Positions 25,607 to 32,696 of a stretch of DNA of 59,027 nt are shown in pieces. Both the position numbers and the translations under genes were made by a program. Origin of the DNA: Gemmatimonadota bacterium (GTDB taxonomy: Bacteria > Gemmatimonadota > Gemmatimonadetes > Gemmatimonadales > GWC2-71-9); the NCBI GenBank assembly GCA_003222055.1, contig QHUT01000057.1, positions 1-59,027 on the forward strand, written 5' to 3'. The notes under the pieces are model-generated. The model was given only the letters and a program-made list of their open reading frames with translations, was not told the origin of the DNA and searched no databases. How positions within the stretch are numbered: position 1 is the stretch's first letter; every line of letters begins with the position of its first letter.

Positions 25607-26860
25607 ATGACCGCCATTCAGGTCCGTAAGACCGCCGAGGAGCCCGGCGCCGCGTCCCTCGCCGTCACCGTGCCCGTGGAGCAGGTACAGGAAGCCGAGG
25701 CGCGCGCCACCTCCGCCTATCAGCGGCGCGCCCGTCTTCCGGGGTTCCGCAAGGGCAAGGCGCCGGCCGCACTCGTACGGAAGCAGTTCGCCGAGGACAT
25801 CCGGCAGCAGGCGCTCGAGGACCTGATTCGCGAGAGCTGGAAGGCGGCGCTCGCGCAGGAGGCGCTGCAGCCCGTCGCCGATCCGCACGTGCACAACCTC
25901 AAATGGGACGTCGGGGCGGGGGGCCCGGTGACGTTCGAGTTCCACGTCGAGGTGAAGCCCGAGATCGGGCTGGAGCGCATCGGGAAGTTCCACCTCAAAC
26001 GCACCGTGCCCAAGGTCACCGAGGAGCAGGTGCTGGCGCAGCTCACGGCGCTGCGCGAGCAGAAGGCGCCGTGGGTGCCGGTCGCGGGGGAGAAACCTGC
26101 GCTCAAAGACCTGGTGCAGGTGACCATCGCCACGCGCGAGGCTGACGACGTGAAAGATCCGCAACCCTATCAGCTCGTGCTGGGCGAGGGGCGGGCGATC
26201 CCCGAGGTGGAAGAGCGCATCATGGGCATGCTCCCCGGGGAGACGGTCGACGCCACCGTGCGCTTTCCCCCCGACTTCCCCGAGGAGGCGAAGCGCGGCC
26301 AGGCGCGCGCCATCCGCCTCTCGCTGCAGGAGGTGAAGCGCCAGCACTTGCCCGAGCTGGACGACGCCTTCGCGCGCGAGGTCGGGGACTTCGAGTCGCT
26401 CGACGCGCTGCGTAAGGCGGTGCGCGAGGATCTCGAGAAGGAAGCCGAGCGCGAAGCGGACGCCCGGTTGCGGCGCGACCTGATCGAGCAGATCGTGCAG
26501 GCGAACCGCGTGGCGGCACCGCGCCCGCTGGTCGAGCGGGCCGTGTACGTGTACGCCCAGGCCTATGGGGTCCCGGAAGACCGTCTGGCGGAGTTCGCGC
26601 AGGAATTCCGGCCCGTGGCCGAGGCGCAGGTGCGGCGCGACCTGGTCCTCGACTGGATGGTGGAGCACCACGGCCTGCGGGCCACCGCGGCGGAGCTCGA
26701 CGCGCGGTTGCAGGAGATCGCCGCGCGCGGCGGCAAGCCGGCGGCGGAGCTGCGGGCGTCGCTCGAGAAGGCGAAGCGGCTGCGCGACCTGGAGCGCGGC
26801 CTCACCGAGGAAAAGGTGTTTACGTTTCTTCTGTCGCAATCCACCGTGGAGTCAGCGTGA
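25607..26860 (+). CDS. tig: Trigger factor
   Basis: The 417-residue ribosome-associated chaperone has the N-terminal ribosome-binding signature GFRKGKAP (about 46-53), an FKBP-like PPIase domain (about 155-245) and the C-terminal helical chaperone arms. It meets nascent chains at the exit tunnel. The ATG at 25607 follows shortly after element A; an AT-richer TAGTTAGATTTA just upstream may contain the -10 box. It is first in the conserved tig-clpP-clpX cluster, and its stop overlaps the clpP start. Confidence 0.95.
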   Translation: MTAIQVRKTAEEPGAASLAVTVPVEQVQEAEARATSAYQRRARLPGFRKGKAPAALVRKQFAEDIRQQALEDLIRESWKAALAQEALQPVADPHVHNLKWDVGAGGPVTFEFHVEVKPEIGLERIGKFHLKRTVPKVTEEQVLAQLTALREQKAPWVPVAGEKPALKDLVQVTIATREADDVKDPQPYQLVLGEGRAIPEVEERIMGMLPGETVDATVRFPPDFPEEAKRGQARAIRLSLQEVKRQHLPELDDAFAREVGDFESLDALRKAVREDLEKEAEREADARLRRDLIEQIVQANRVAAPRPLVERAVYVYAQAYGVPEDRLAEFAQEFRPVAEAQVRRDLVLDWMVEHHGLRATAAELDARLQEIAARGGKPAAELRASLEKAKRLRDLERGLTEEKVFTFLLSQSTVESA

Positions 26861-27477
26861 CGAGGAACCAGATTTACCCGCCCTACATCATCGAGCGCTC
26901 CAGCCGCGGCGAGCGCACGTACGACATCTTCAGCCGGCTGCTCCTGGACCGCATCGTGTTCCTGGGCACGCAGATCAACGACGAGGTGTCGAACATCATC
27001 ATCGCGCAACTCCTGTTTCTCGACGCCGACAACCCGGAGCGGGACATCTATCTGTACATCAATTCGCCCGGCGGCCTCGTGTCGTCGGGTATGGCGATCT
27101 ACGACACGATGCAGTTCCTGCGGGCGCCGGTGAACACGATCTGCATGGGGATGGCGGCCTCGATGGGGTCGTTCCTGCTCGCCGCGGGCCGCAAGGGCAA
27201 GCGCTCCGCCCTGCCCCACGCGCGCATCATGATGCACCAGCCCTCGGGCGGGACCCAGGGCACCGCTGCCGACATCGAGATCCAGGCCCGGGAGATCCTC
27301 TATCTGCGCGGCAAGCTGAACGAGCTATACGCCAAGCACACCGGTAAGCCGCTGGACCAGATCGAGAAGGACATGGACCGGGACCGGTTCATGTCCGCCG
27401 AGGAGGCCAAGGAATACGGGCTAATTGACCACGTAATCGCCAACTTCCAGCAGATCGACGACGGGAAGAAGAAGTGA
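26857..27477 (+). CDS. clpP: ATP-dependent Clp protease proteolytic subunit
   Basis: The 206-residue serine peptidase assembles into the 14-mer proteolytic barrel that degrades ClpX-delivered substrates. The catalytic triad is visible: Ser in GMAASMGSF, His in MMHQPSGG and Asp in DRDRFMS. YINSPGG forms part of the oxyanion region. Translation starts at GTG overlapping the tig stop codon (GTGA). clpX follows after 41 nt. Confidence 0.97.
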   Translation: MTRNQIYPPYIIERSSRGERTYDIFSRLLLDRIVFLGTQINDEVSNIIIAQLLFLDADNPERDIYLYINSPGGLVSSGMAIYDTMQFLRAPVNTICMGMAASMGSFLLAAGRKGKRSALPHARIMMHQPSGGTQGTAADIEIQAREILYLRGKLNELYAKHTGKPLDQIEKDMDRDRFMSAEEAKEYGLIDHVIANFQQIDDGKKK

Positions 27478-27518
27478 CGGCTTGCGCCGGCCGGGCGACC
27501 TTCCCATACTAGGACCAG

Positions 27519-28769
27519 ATGTCCCACGATAAGCACCTCCGCTGCTCGTTCTGCGGCAAGTCGAAGGACTCGGTCCGGAAGTTCATCTCCGGGCCGTCGG
27601 TCTACATTTGCAATGAGTGCATCGCCCTCTGCAACGAGATCCTGGCGGAGGACGAAGAGCGCGAGGTCTCCGAGGCGATCACCCAGGTCCCCACGCCGGC
27701 GGAGATCAAGGACGTGCTGGACCAGTACGTGATCGGCCAGGAGAAGGCGAAGAAGACGCTCGCCGTGGCGGTCTACAATCACTACAAGCGGATCAACTCG
27801 CACCAGGGGCGCGAAGCGGAGGTCGAGCTCGACAAGAGCAACATCCTCCTGATCGGCCCCACCGGCGTGGGCAAGACGCTGTTGGCGCAGACGCTGGCGC
27901 GCATTCTGGACGTCCCCTTCACGATCGCCGACGCGACCACGCTCACGGAAGCGGGCTACGTGGGCGAGGACGTCGAGAACATCCTGGTCCGGCTGCTCCA
28001 GGCCGCGGACTTCAACGTGTCCGAGGCCGAGCGCGGCATCGTCTACATCGACGAGATCGACAAGATCGCGCGGAAGTCGGAGAATCCCAGCATCACGCGC
28101 GACGTGTCGGGCGAAGGCGTGCAGCAGGCCCTGTTGAAGATCCTCGAGGGCACGGTGGCCAGCGTCCCGCCCCAGGGCGGCCGCAAGCACCCGCAGCAGG
28201 AGTACATCCAGGTCAATACAAAAGACATCCTGTTCATCTGCGGCGGCGCGTTCGACGGGCTGGAAAAGATCATCGAGTCACGTACCGGACGGCGCCAGAT
28301 CGGCTTCACCAAGGAAGAGGTCGCCAAGGGCGCGCCCGAGAAAATCAAGAAGAACCCCTTCATCGATGTGGAGCCGGACGACCTGCTGCGCTACGGCCTC
28401 ATCCCCGAGCTGGTGGGCCGGCTGCCCGTGGCGGTACCGCTCGACTCGCTCGACGAAGAGGCGCTGATCCGCATCCTCATCGAGCCCAAAAACGCGCTCT
28501 CCAAGCAGTACCAGAAGCTGTTCGAGCTGGAGGACGTGCGGCTCACCATCGAGAAGGACGCCCTCAAGGCCATCGCCCAGAAGGCGATCAAGCGCGCCAC
28601 CGGGGCCCGCGGCCTGCGCGCCATCCTCGAAGAGATGATGACCGACATCATGTTCGAGCTGCCGAGCCGCGACGACGTGCGCGAAGTCGCCATTACCTCG
28701 GAGTGCGTCACCGAAGGCCGGCCTCCGCTGCTCGTCACCGAACGCGTGCGCCAGAAGAAAGAAGCCTGA
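27519..28769 (+). CDS. clpX: ATP-dependent Clp protease ATP-binding subunit ClpX
   Basis: The 416-residue AAA+ unfoldase has the N-terminal C4 zinc-binding dimerisation domain (CSFCGKSK and CNECIALC), Walker A GPTGVGKT, Walker [12 protein letters not shown] and the [19 protein letters not shown] pore/sensor region. It unfolds substrates and feeds them to ClpP. Its TGA overlaps the probable CTG start of engB in the same NTGA arrangement used elsewhere in the window. Confidence 0.97.
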   Translation: MSHDKHLRCSFCGKSKDSVRKFISGPSVYICNECIALCNEILAEDEEREVSEAITQVPTPAEIKDVLDQYVIGQEKAKKTLAVAVYNHYKRINSHQGREAEVELDKSNILLIGPTGVGKTLLAQTLARILDVPFTIADATTLTEAGYVGEDVENILVRLLQAADFNVSEAERGIVYIDEIDKIARKSENPSITRDVSGEGVQQALLKILEGTVASVPPQGGRKHPQQEYIQVNTKDILFICGGAFDGLEKIIESRTGRRQIGFTKEEVAKGAPEKIKKNPFIDVEPDDLLRYGLIPELVGRLPVAVPLDSLDEEALIRILIEPKNALSKQYQKLFELEDVRLTIEKDALKAIAQKAIKRATGARGLRAILEEMMTDIMFELPSRDDVREVAITSECVTEGRPPLLVTERVRQKKEA

Positions 28770-29428
28770 CCGAGCCGCATTTCGTCGGCTCGTTCCCCTC
28801 GGCCGACACCCCGCTGGACCCGCCCCTTCCCGAAGTCGCCCTGATCGGCCGATCGAACGTCGGCAAATCGAGCCTGCTCAATGCCCTCGCGGGGCGACGC
28901 ATAGCCAAAGTGTCCGGGACGCCCGGCAAGACGCGGATGTTGAACGTTTACGAAATGCCCTTAGTGCGCGGTGCGCGGTACGCGGTTGCCTCCTCCGAGA
29001 GCCAAGCGCCCGATGCGCATCGGGAGCCACCGCGCACAGCGCACCGCGCCTTTTATTTTCTCGATCTCCCCGGCTACGGCTACGCCCGCGCGTCCCACGC
29101 CGAGCGTCAGGCGTTCCGGCATCTGGTGACCGGAGCCCTGGCGCGGCCCCGTCTCGCCGGCGTGCTGTGGCTGCTCGACAGCCGCCGGGAGCCCTCGGCC
29201 GACGACCGCGCCATTCAAGAGCTGTTCGCGGGGCGCGAGACCCGCGTCCTGGCGGCCCTCACCAAGAGCGACAAGCTGGCCCGAGGCCTGCGCCCCGCCC
29301 GGGAGCGGGAGCTGCGCGACGCCCTCGCGCTCGACTCCGATCAGGTGATCGTCACCAGCGCACGGGCGGGCGAGGGCATCGCCGATCTGCGGGCCAGCCT
29401 CCAGCGGCTGGTCGGCCAGACCGGCTAG
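28766..29428 (+). CDS. engB: Ribosome-biogenesis GTPase EngB/YihA with an internal repeat insertion
   Basis: This GTPase (220 residues from the CTG at 28766) supports large-subunit assembly. It shows G1 [10 protein letters not shown]2 Thr in GKTRM, G3 DLPGYGYA and G4 TKSD. Between G2 and G3, where relatives have only a few residues, about 30 residues (65-94) are encoded by a heptamer hairpin element. The insert keeps the frame and lies next to switch I. No ATG, GTG or TTG fits a normal N-terminus; CTG at 28766 in a CTGA overlap with clpX gives the expected length. A GTG at 28703 inside clpX is the alternative. The stop overlaps that of the minus-strand oxidase remnant. Confidence 0.9.
   Translation: MTEPHFVGSFPSADTPLDPPLPEVALIGRSNVGKSSLLNALAGRRIAKVSGTPGKTRMLNVYEMPLVRGARYAVASSESQAPDAHREPPRTAHRAFYFLDLPGYGYARASHAERQAFRHLVTGALARPRLAGVLWLLDSRREPSADDRAIQELFAGRETRVLAALTKSDKLARGLRPARERELRDALALDSDQVIVTSARAGEGIADLRASLQRLVGQTG
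28964..29049. repeat. Heptamer hairpin element B inside engB
   Basis: The left arm 28964-28986 (GTGCGCGGTGCGCGGT then ACGCGGT) and right arm 29029-29049 are reverse complements over 21 nt with two mismatches. The inner flanks (TTGCCTCC and GGGAGCCA) extend the pairing. The unit is the 7-mer GCGCGGT, as in element A. The 42-nt centre holds a smaller palindrome (CCGATGCGCATCGG). Confidence 0.88.
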
Positions 29429-29604
29429 AACGGCGACCAACCAGGCCCGGTATCGCGCGACGGCGCGGCCGCCGCGGACGGACCGCCGCCCAGGATCGTG
29501 TAGGTCGCGTACATCCCCGCCATCATGTGGTCGCCCACGTGACAGTGCAGCAGCCACGTCCCGACCGTCAGCTCGGTGATCCCCAGGCTGGCGCCCGGGG
29601 TCAG
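29425..29604 (-). pseudogene. 3' remnant of a multicopper oxidase
   Basis: On the minus strand the frame ending at TAG 29425-29427 encodes LTPGASLG, then GTWLLHCHVGDHMMAGM and YATYTI. This is the C-terminal copper-ligand signature of multicopper oxidases (HCHxxxHxxxGM). Only about 55 residues remain. The frame upstream (29605-29649) shows no homology and is closed by a stop at 29650-29652, so the first cupredoxin domains are missing. The fragment lies between engB and the histidine kinase gene, with its stop overlapping the engB stop. It is a truncated relic, or less likely an assembly junction. Confidence 0.75.
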
Positions 29605-29684
29605 TAGCGAGGCTGATCGACAACGGATATCCGAACATCTGAGTCGGGATTAGACCGGTCAAGCAACATTATTGTTGGTGCGTG

Positions 29685-31811
29685 ATGGACATCTGGATCG
29701 CCCTGCTCGCCGTGGCCGTCGTGGGGGCCGTGGGCTGGTCGCTGCGGCTCAGGCGTCGCTTGCGTCGGAGCGAGCGCGACCGCCGGCGGGCGGCGGACGA
29801 GCTCAACCGCCGCCTGTCGGAGCTGTTCTCGCTCCAGGAGCTGTCGTTCATCCTGTCGGGTTCGCTGCAGCTCGACCGGATCGTCGAGCAGGTGGTGCGC
29901 TACGCGATGCGGTTTCTCGACGCCCAGGGAGCCCTGGTGGCCCTGGCGCCGGACGGCGAGGCGGGAGCAGCGGGAGGGGGAGAGGGACGGGAGGACCGCC
30001 CCCTGCTGCGGGTTACGGCCGCCGACGGCACGCTCGCGGCCCTGGCGGGTCGCTCCATCGGCGCGGACGATCCCGGTCTCGTCGTCCGGTCGCTGGGCCG
30101 CGAGCGGCTCGAGCTGGTGCGCAATTCGGGCGGGGAGCCGACGCGGCTGGTGGCGGACGTGCAGGCGGACTCCGCTGCGGCGGTGCCGCTGCGCGCGCAC
30201 GGCGTGGTGGTGGGAACCCTGGTGATCGCGAACCCGCGCGGCGGCGTGTTCGCGTCCGAGGACATCCGCCTGCTCTCCACCGTGGCCACGCACGCGGCCA
30301 TCGTGATCGCCAATGCGCGCTTCTTCGAGATGGTGCGGCACGCGAAGGAGCAATGGGAGACGGCGTTCGATTCGCTCAGCGAGGGCATCGCGGTGGTGGA
30401 CGACGCGGGACGGGTACGCCGCGCCAACCGCTCCTTCGCCGCCATGCTCGGCGCCCCAATCCCGGACGTCATCGGACGGGAGCTGATTGAGGCCCTGGTC
30501 GGCCCCTCCCCGCCGCTGGTCGACCTGCTCGCCGCCGCGCGCGGCGGCGACCGGGTGCAGCCGATCGTGCTCCGTTCGACCACCCTGGGGCGCGCGATCC
30601 GGGTGACGGCGGCCCGCATCCCCGCGCCGGCGCACGATCAGAGCGTCGTCGTGCTGGTCGAGGACGTGACGGACCAGCAGGCGATGGAGTCCCACCTGAT
30701 CCAGAGCGAGAAGCTCGCCGCAGTCGGCCAGCTCGTTTCCGGCGTCGCGCACGAGCTCAACAATCCGCTCACCTCGATTGCCGGCCTGTCCGAGTTCCTG
30801 CTCGAGCAGAAGGACCTGGGCGCCAAAGATCGTGGCCACCTGCGCGTGATACACGAGCAGGCCGACCGCGCCGGCCGAATCGTGCGCAACCTGCTCACGT
30901 TCGCGCGTAAGGGGCCCGCCGAGCAGGCGCCCGTGGACCTGAACGACGTGATCCAGCGGACCTTGCTGCTCATGAGCTACGACCTGACGCTCAAGGACAT
31001 CGCGGTCGAGAAAGACCTGGGGACGCTCCCGCCGGTGCTGGGCGACCGTCATGCGCTGCAGCAGGTGCTCTTGAACCTGCTGAACAACGCGGCCCAGGCC
31101 GTCGCGGAGAATCCGCCGGAGCGGCCGCGCGTGATCCGGCTCGCCACCTGGTTCGACGACCGGGTCCGAATGAAAGTCGCGGACTCGGGCCCCGGGATCC
31201 CGGACGACGTGCTGCCGCACGTCTTCACGCCGTTCTTCACGACCAAGGAGCCGGGTCAGGGGACGGGGCTGGGGCTCTCCATCACGTATTCGATCGTCGA
31301 AGCCCACGGCGGGCGGGTCGGCGTGGAGCGGCCGCCGGAAGGCGGCGCGGCGTTTCTGGTGGACCTGCCCGCGGCGCCGGCGGACGCGGCGCTGCACGCG
31401 ACCCCCGTCCCCGAGCCGGCGCCCGCGCCGCCGACCGCGAAGCGGGCGATCCTGCTCGTCGACGACGATCCGGCGGTGCGCCGCATGGTGAAAGCGCTGT
31501 TCGGCCGGGAAGGACACACGGTCGATGTGGCGCGCAACGCCCAGCACGGGCTCGACCTCGCCGGCGCCCGCGCCTACGACTTGATCCTCGCCGACGCGCA
31601 GGCACGGGCGCGCGATCAGCTGTTCGTGACGCGGCTCGTGGAAGCATATCCGGCTCTCAGGGACCGGGTGCTGGTGGCGACGGGGGACGTGCGGCCCGGA
31701 TCGGACGACGCGCTGACCCGGCTCGGCTTGCGCTACGTCCGCAAGCCGTTCAACCTGCGCGATCTGCGGGACGAGGCGGCGCGCGTGTGGGCCGCGGGTG
31801 CGCTGTCGTAG
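29685..31811 (+). CDS. Hybrid sensor histidine kinase (GAF-PAS-HisKA-HATPase-REC)
   Basis: The roughly 708-residue protein has one N-terminal membrane helix (about 5-20), a short coil, a GAF domain (about 55-215) and a PAS domain (about 220-325). HisKA follows, with the phospho-acceptor His in GVAHELNNPL. The HATPase carries the N box NLLNNAAQAV and G boxes DSGPGIP and GTGLGLS. The C-terminal receiver has acidic pocket LVDDDP and phospho-Asp in LILADAQ; the receiver is complete, including Lys in VRKPF. A 7-mer-like repeat encodes a Gly/Glu-rich loop in the GAF domain. The start is ATG 29685 or GTG 29682. Its last 79 nt overlap the convergent alkyltransferase-like gene. Confidence 0.92.
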   Translation: MDIWIALLAVAVVGAVGWSLRLRRRLRRSERDRRRAADELNRRLSELFSLQELSFILSGSLQLDRIVEQVVRYAMRFLDAQGALVALAPDGEAGAAGGGEGREDRPLLRVTAADGTLAALAGRSIGADDPGLVVRSLGRERLELVRNSGGEPTRLVADVQADSAAAVPLRAHGVVVGTLVIANPRGGVFASEDIRLLSTVATHAAIVIANARFFEMVRHAKEQWETAFDSLSEGIAVVDDAGRVRRANRSFAAMLGAPIPDVIGRELIEALVGPSPPLVDLLAAARGGDRVQPIVLRSTTLGRAIRVTAARIPAPAHDQSVVVLVEDVTDQQAMESHLIQSEKLAAVGQLVSGVAHELNNPLTSIAGLSEFLLEQKDLGAKDRGHLRVIHEQADRAGRIVRNLLTFARKGPAEQAPVDLNDVIQRTLLLMSYDLTLKDIAVEKDLGTLPPVLGDRHALQQVLLNLLNNAAQAVAENPPERPRVIRLATWFDDRVRMKVADSGPGIPDDVLPHVFTPFFTTKEPGQGTGLGLSITYSIVEAHGGRVGVERPPEGGAAFLVDLPAAPADAALHATPVPEPAPAPPTAKRAILLVDDDPAVRRMVKALFGREGHTVDVARNAQHGLDLAGARAYDLILADAQARARDQLFVTRLVEAYPALRDRVLVATGDVRPGSDDALTRLGLRYVRKPFNLRDLRDEAARVWAAGALS
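29961..29997 (+). repeat. Short G-rich heptamer-like array in the histidine kinase gene
   Basis: GCGGGAG occurs twice (29961-29967 and 29970-29976), followed by GGGGAGA, GGGACGG and GAGGACC. These units resemble those inside glmM (GGGACGA, GGGAAGG). They encode a low-complexity loop (EAGAAGGGEGRED) within the GAF domain, a surface insertion relative to a compact GAF fold. Confidence 0.55.
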
Positions 31812-32179
31812 GCCTCGGCGGGCCATCCGAACACGGCGAGGTTCACCGCCCCGCCCGCGGCGAACTTCACGCCCTCACGGAGCAGCAGCGCGCGCTGCAC
31901 CACGGAGCCATGATCGGCGCCCGACAGCGAGATCCGGCCCGCCGCGTTGAGCACGCGCCACCAGGGCACATCGGAATCTTCCGGGAGCGCCGAGAGGGCC
32001 CAGCCGACCGTGCGCGCGGCGCCGGGCCGACCGGCGAGCCGGGCCACAAGGCCGTACGTGGCGACCCGCCCCTTGGGGATGTGGCGTACCACTCGATAGA
32101 TGCGGTGATAGAACGGGTTCACATGCCGTCCGCGCGTATCCAGGTCTCCAGTCGGTCCGTCCGATCCCGACTCTAGCAT
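31733..32179 (-). CDS. Alkyltransferase-like protein (ATL)
   Basis: The 148-residue protein matches the DNA-binding domain of O6-alkylguanine-DNA alkyltransferases (VVRHIPKGRVATYGLVARLAG, ARTVGWALSAL). The active-site PCHRV is replaced by PWWRV, so the acceptor Cys is Trp, as in ATL proteins. These bind alkylated guanine without removing the alkyl group and recruit nucleotide excision repair. The ATG at 32179 overlaps the NUDIX stop codon region; a GTG at 32122 (VNPFYHR) is also possible and closer to the usual length. The 3' end overlaps the histidine kinase gene by 79 nt. Confidence 0.87.
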   Translation of the reverse strand: MLESGSDGPTGDLDTRGRHVNPFYHRIYRVVRHIPKGRVATYGLVARLAGRPGAARTVGWALSALPEDSDVPWWRVLNAAGRISLSGADHGSVVQRALLLREGVKFAAGGAVNLAVFGWPAEAYDSAPAAHTRAASSRRSRRLNGLRT

Positions 32180-32640
32180 ATCCGCAGCACGTCTTCCAGC
32201 AAGCCGGCGTCCCCGGACCGGAGGATTGACAAAACGTCATCCAGTGCTCTGCGCTCCCGCGGCCAGGCGAAGCGCGCGGCGGCGGCCGCCGGCGCCAGCC
32301 ACTCCACGCGGTCGTGCTCGGGGGACGCGCGCGGCTCGGCGGCGCCGTCCACCACGGCGGCGAACACGGGGATCAGGGCGATCTCGTCGGTCCGGTGACG
32401 GTAAAACGCCTCCACGCGCGACAGATTGTACAGCCGCGCGGGGTCGAGTCCCGTCTCTTCGCGCACTTCGCGCAGCACCGCCTGCACCGGCGTCTCGCCG
32501 GGCTCGATGTGACCGTGCACCGTCTCCCACGAGCCGGGGGAGCGGCCTCCGGCGGCGCGGCGCAGCGCGAGCACCTCGAGGCCCGCCGCGCCCGCACGGA
32601 GCACGTAGGCGTCGACGAACGCAACCCGCACGTCTGTCAT
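32173..32640 (-). CDS. NUDIX hydrolase
   Basis: The 155-residue protein carries a complete Nudix box (GHIEPGETPVQAV followed by LREVREETGL), preceded by a beta strand with GSWETVHG. It likely hydrolyses a nucleoside diphosphate derivative, with a housecleaning or dinucleotide substrate possible. The sequence resembles the DATP/NTP pyrophosphohydrolase group, but the substrate cannot be read from the motif. It lies 56 nt downstream of the PilB-type gene and overlaps the ATL start, suggesting co-transcription with the repair protein. Confidence 0.87.
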   Translation of the reverse strand: MTDVRVAFVDAYVLRAGAAGLEVLALRRAAGGRSPGSWETVHGHIEPGETPVQAVLREVREETGLDPARLYNLSRVEAFYRHRTDEIALIPVFAAVVDGAAEPRASPEHDRVEWLAPAAAAARFAWPRERRALDDVLSILRSGDAGLLEDVLRIC

Positions 32641-32696
32641 AGGGAACGTCTGTGCCCGCTTACGGGCAGTCGCCCGAGTCGCGAGGTCACTCGCGG

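Noticed and set aside
29601-31826. Long minus-strand ORF of 741 codons opposite the histidine kinase
   Set aside because: Its composition (Arg/His/Gln-rich, no domain) is that of a GC-rich shadow frame; the plus strand has complete kinase motifs.
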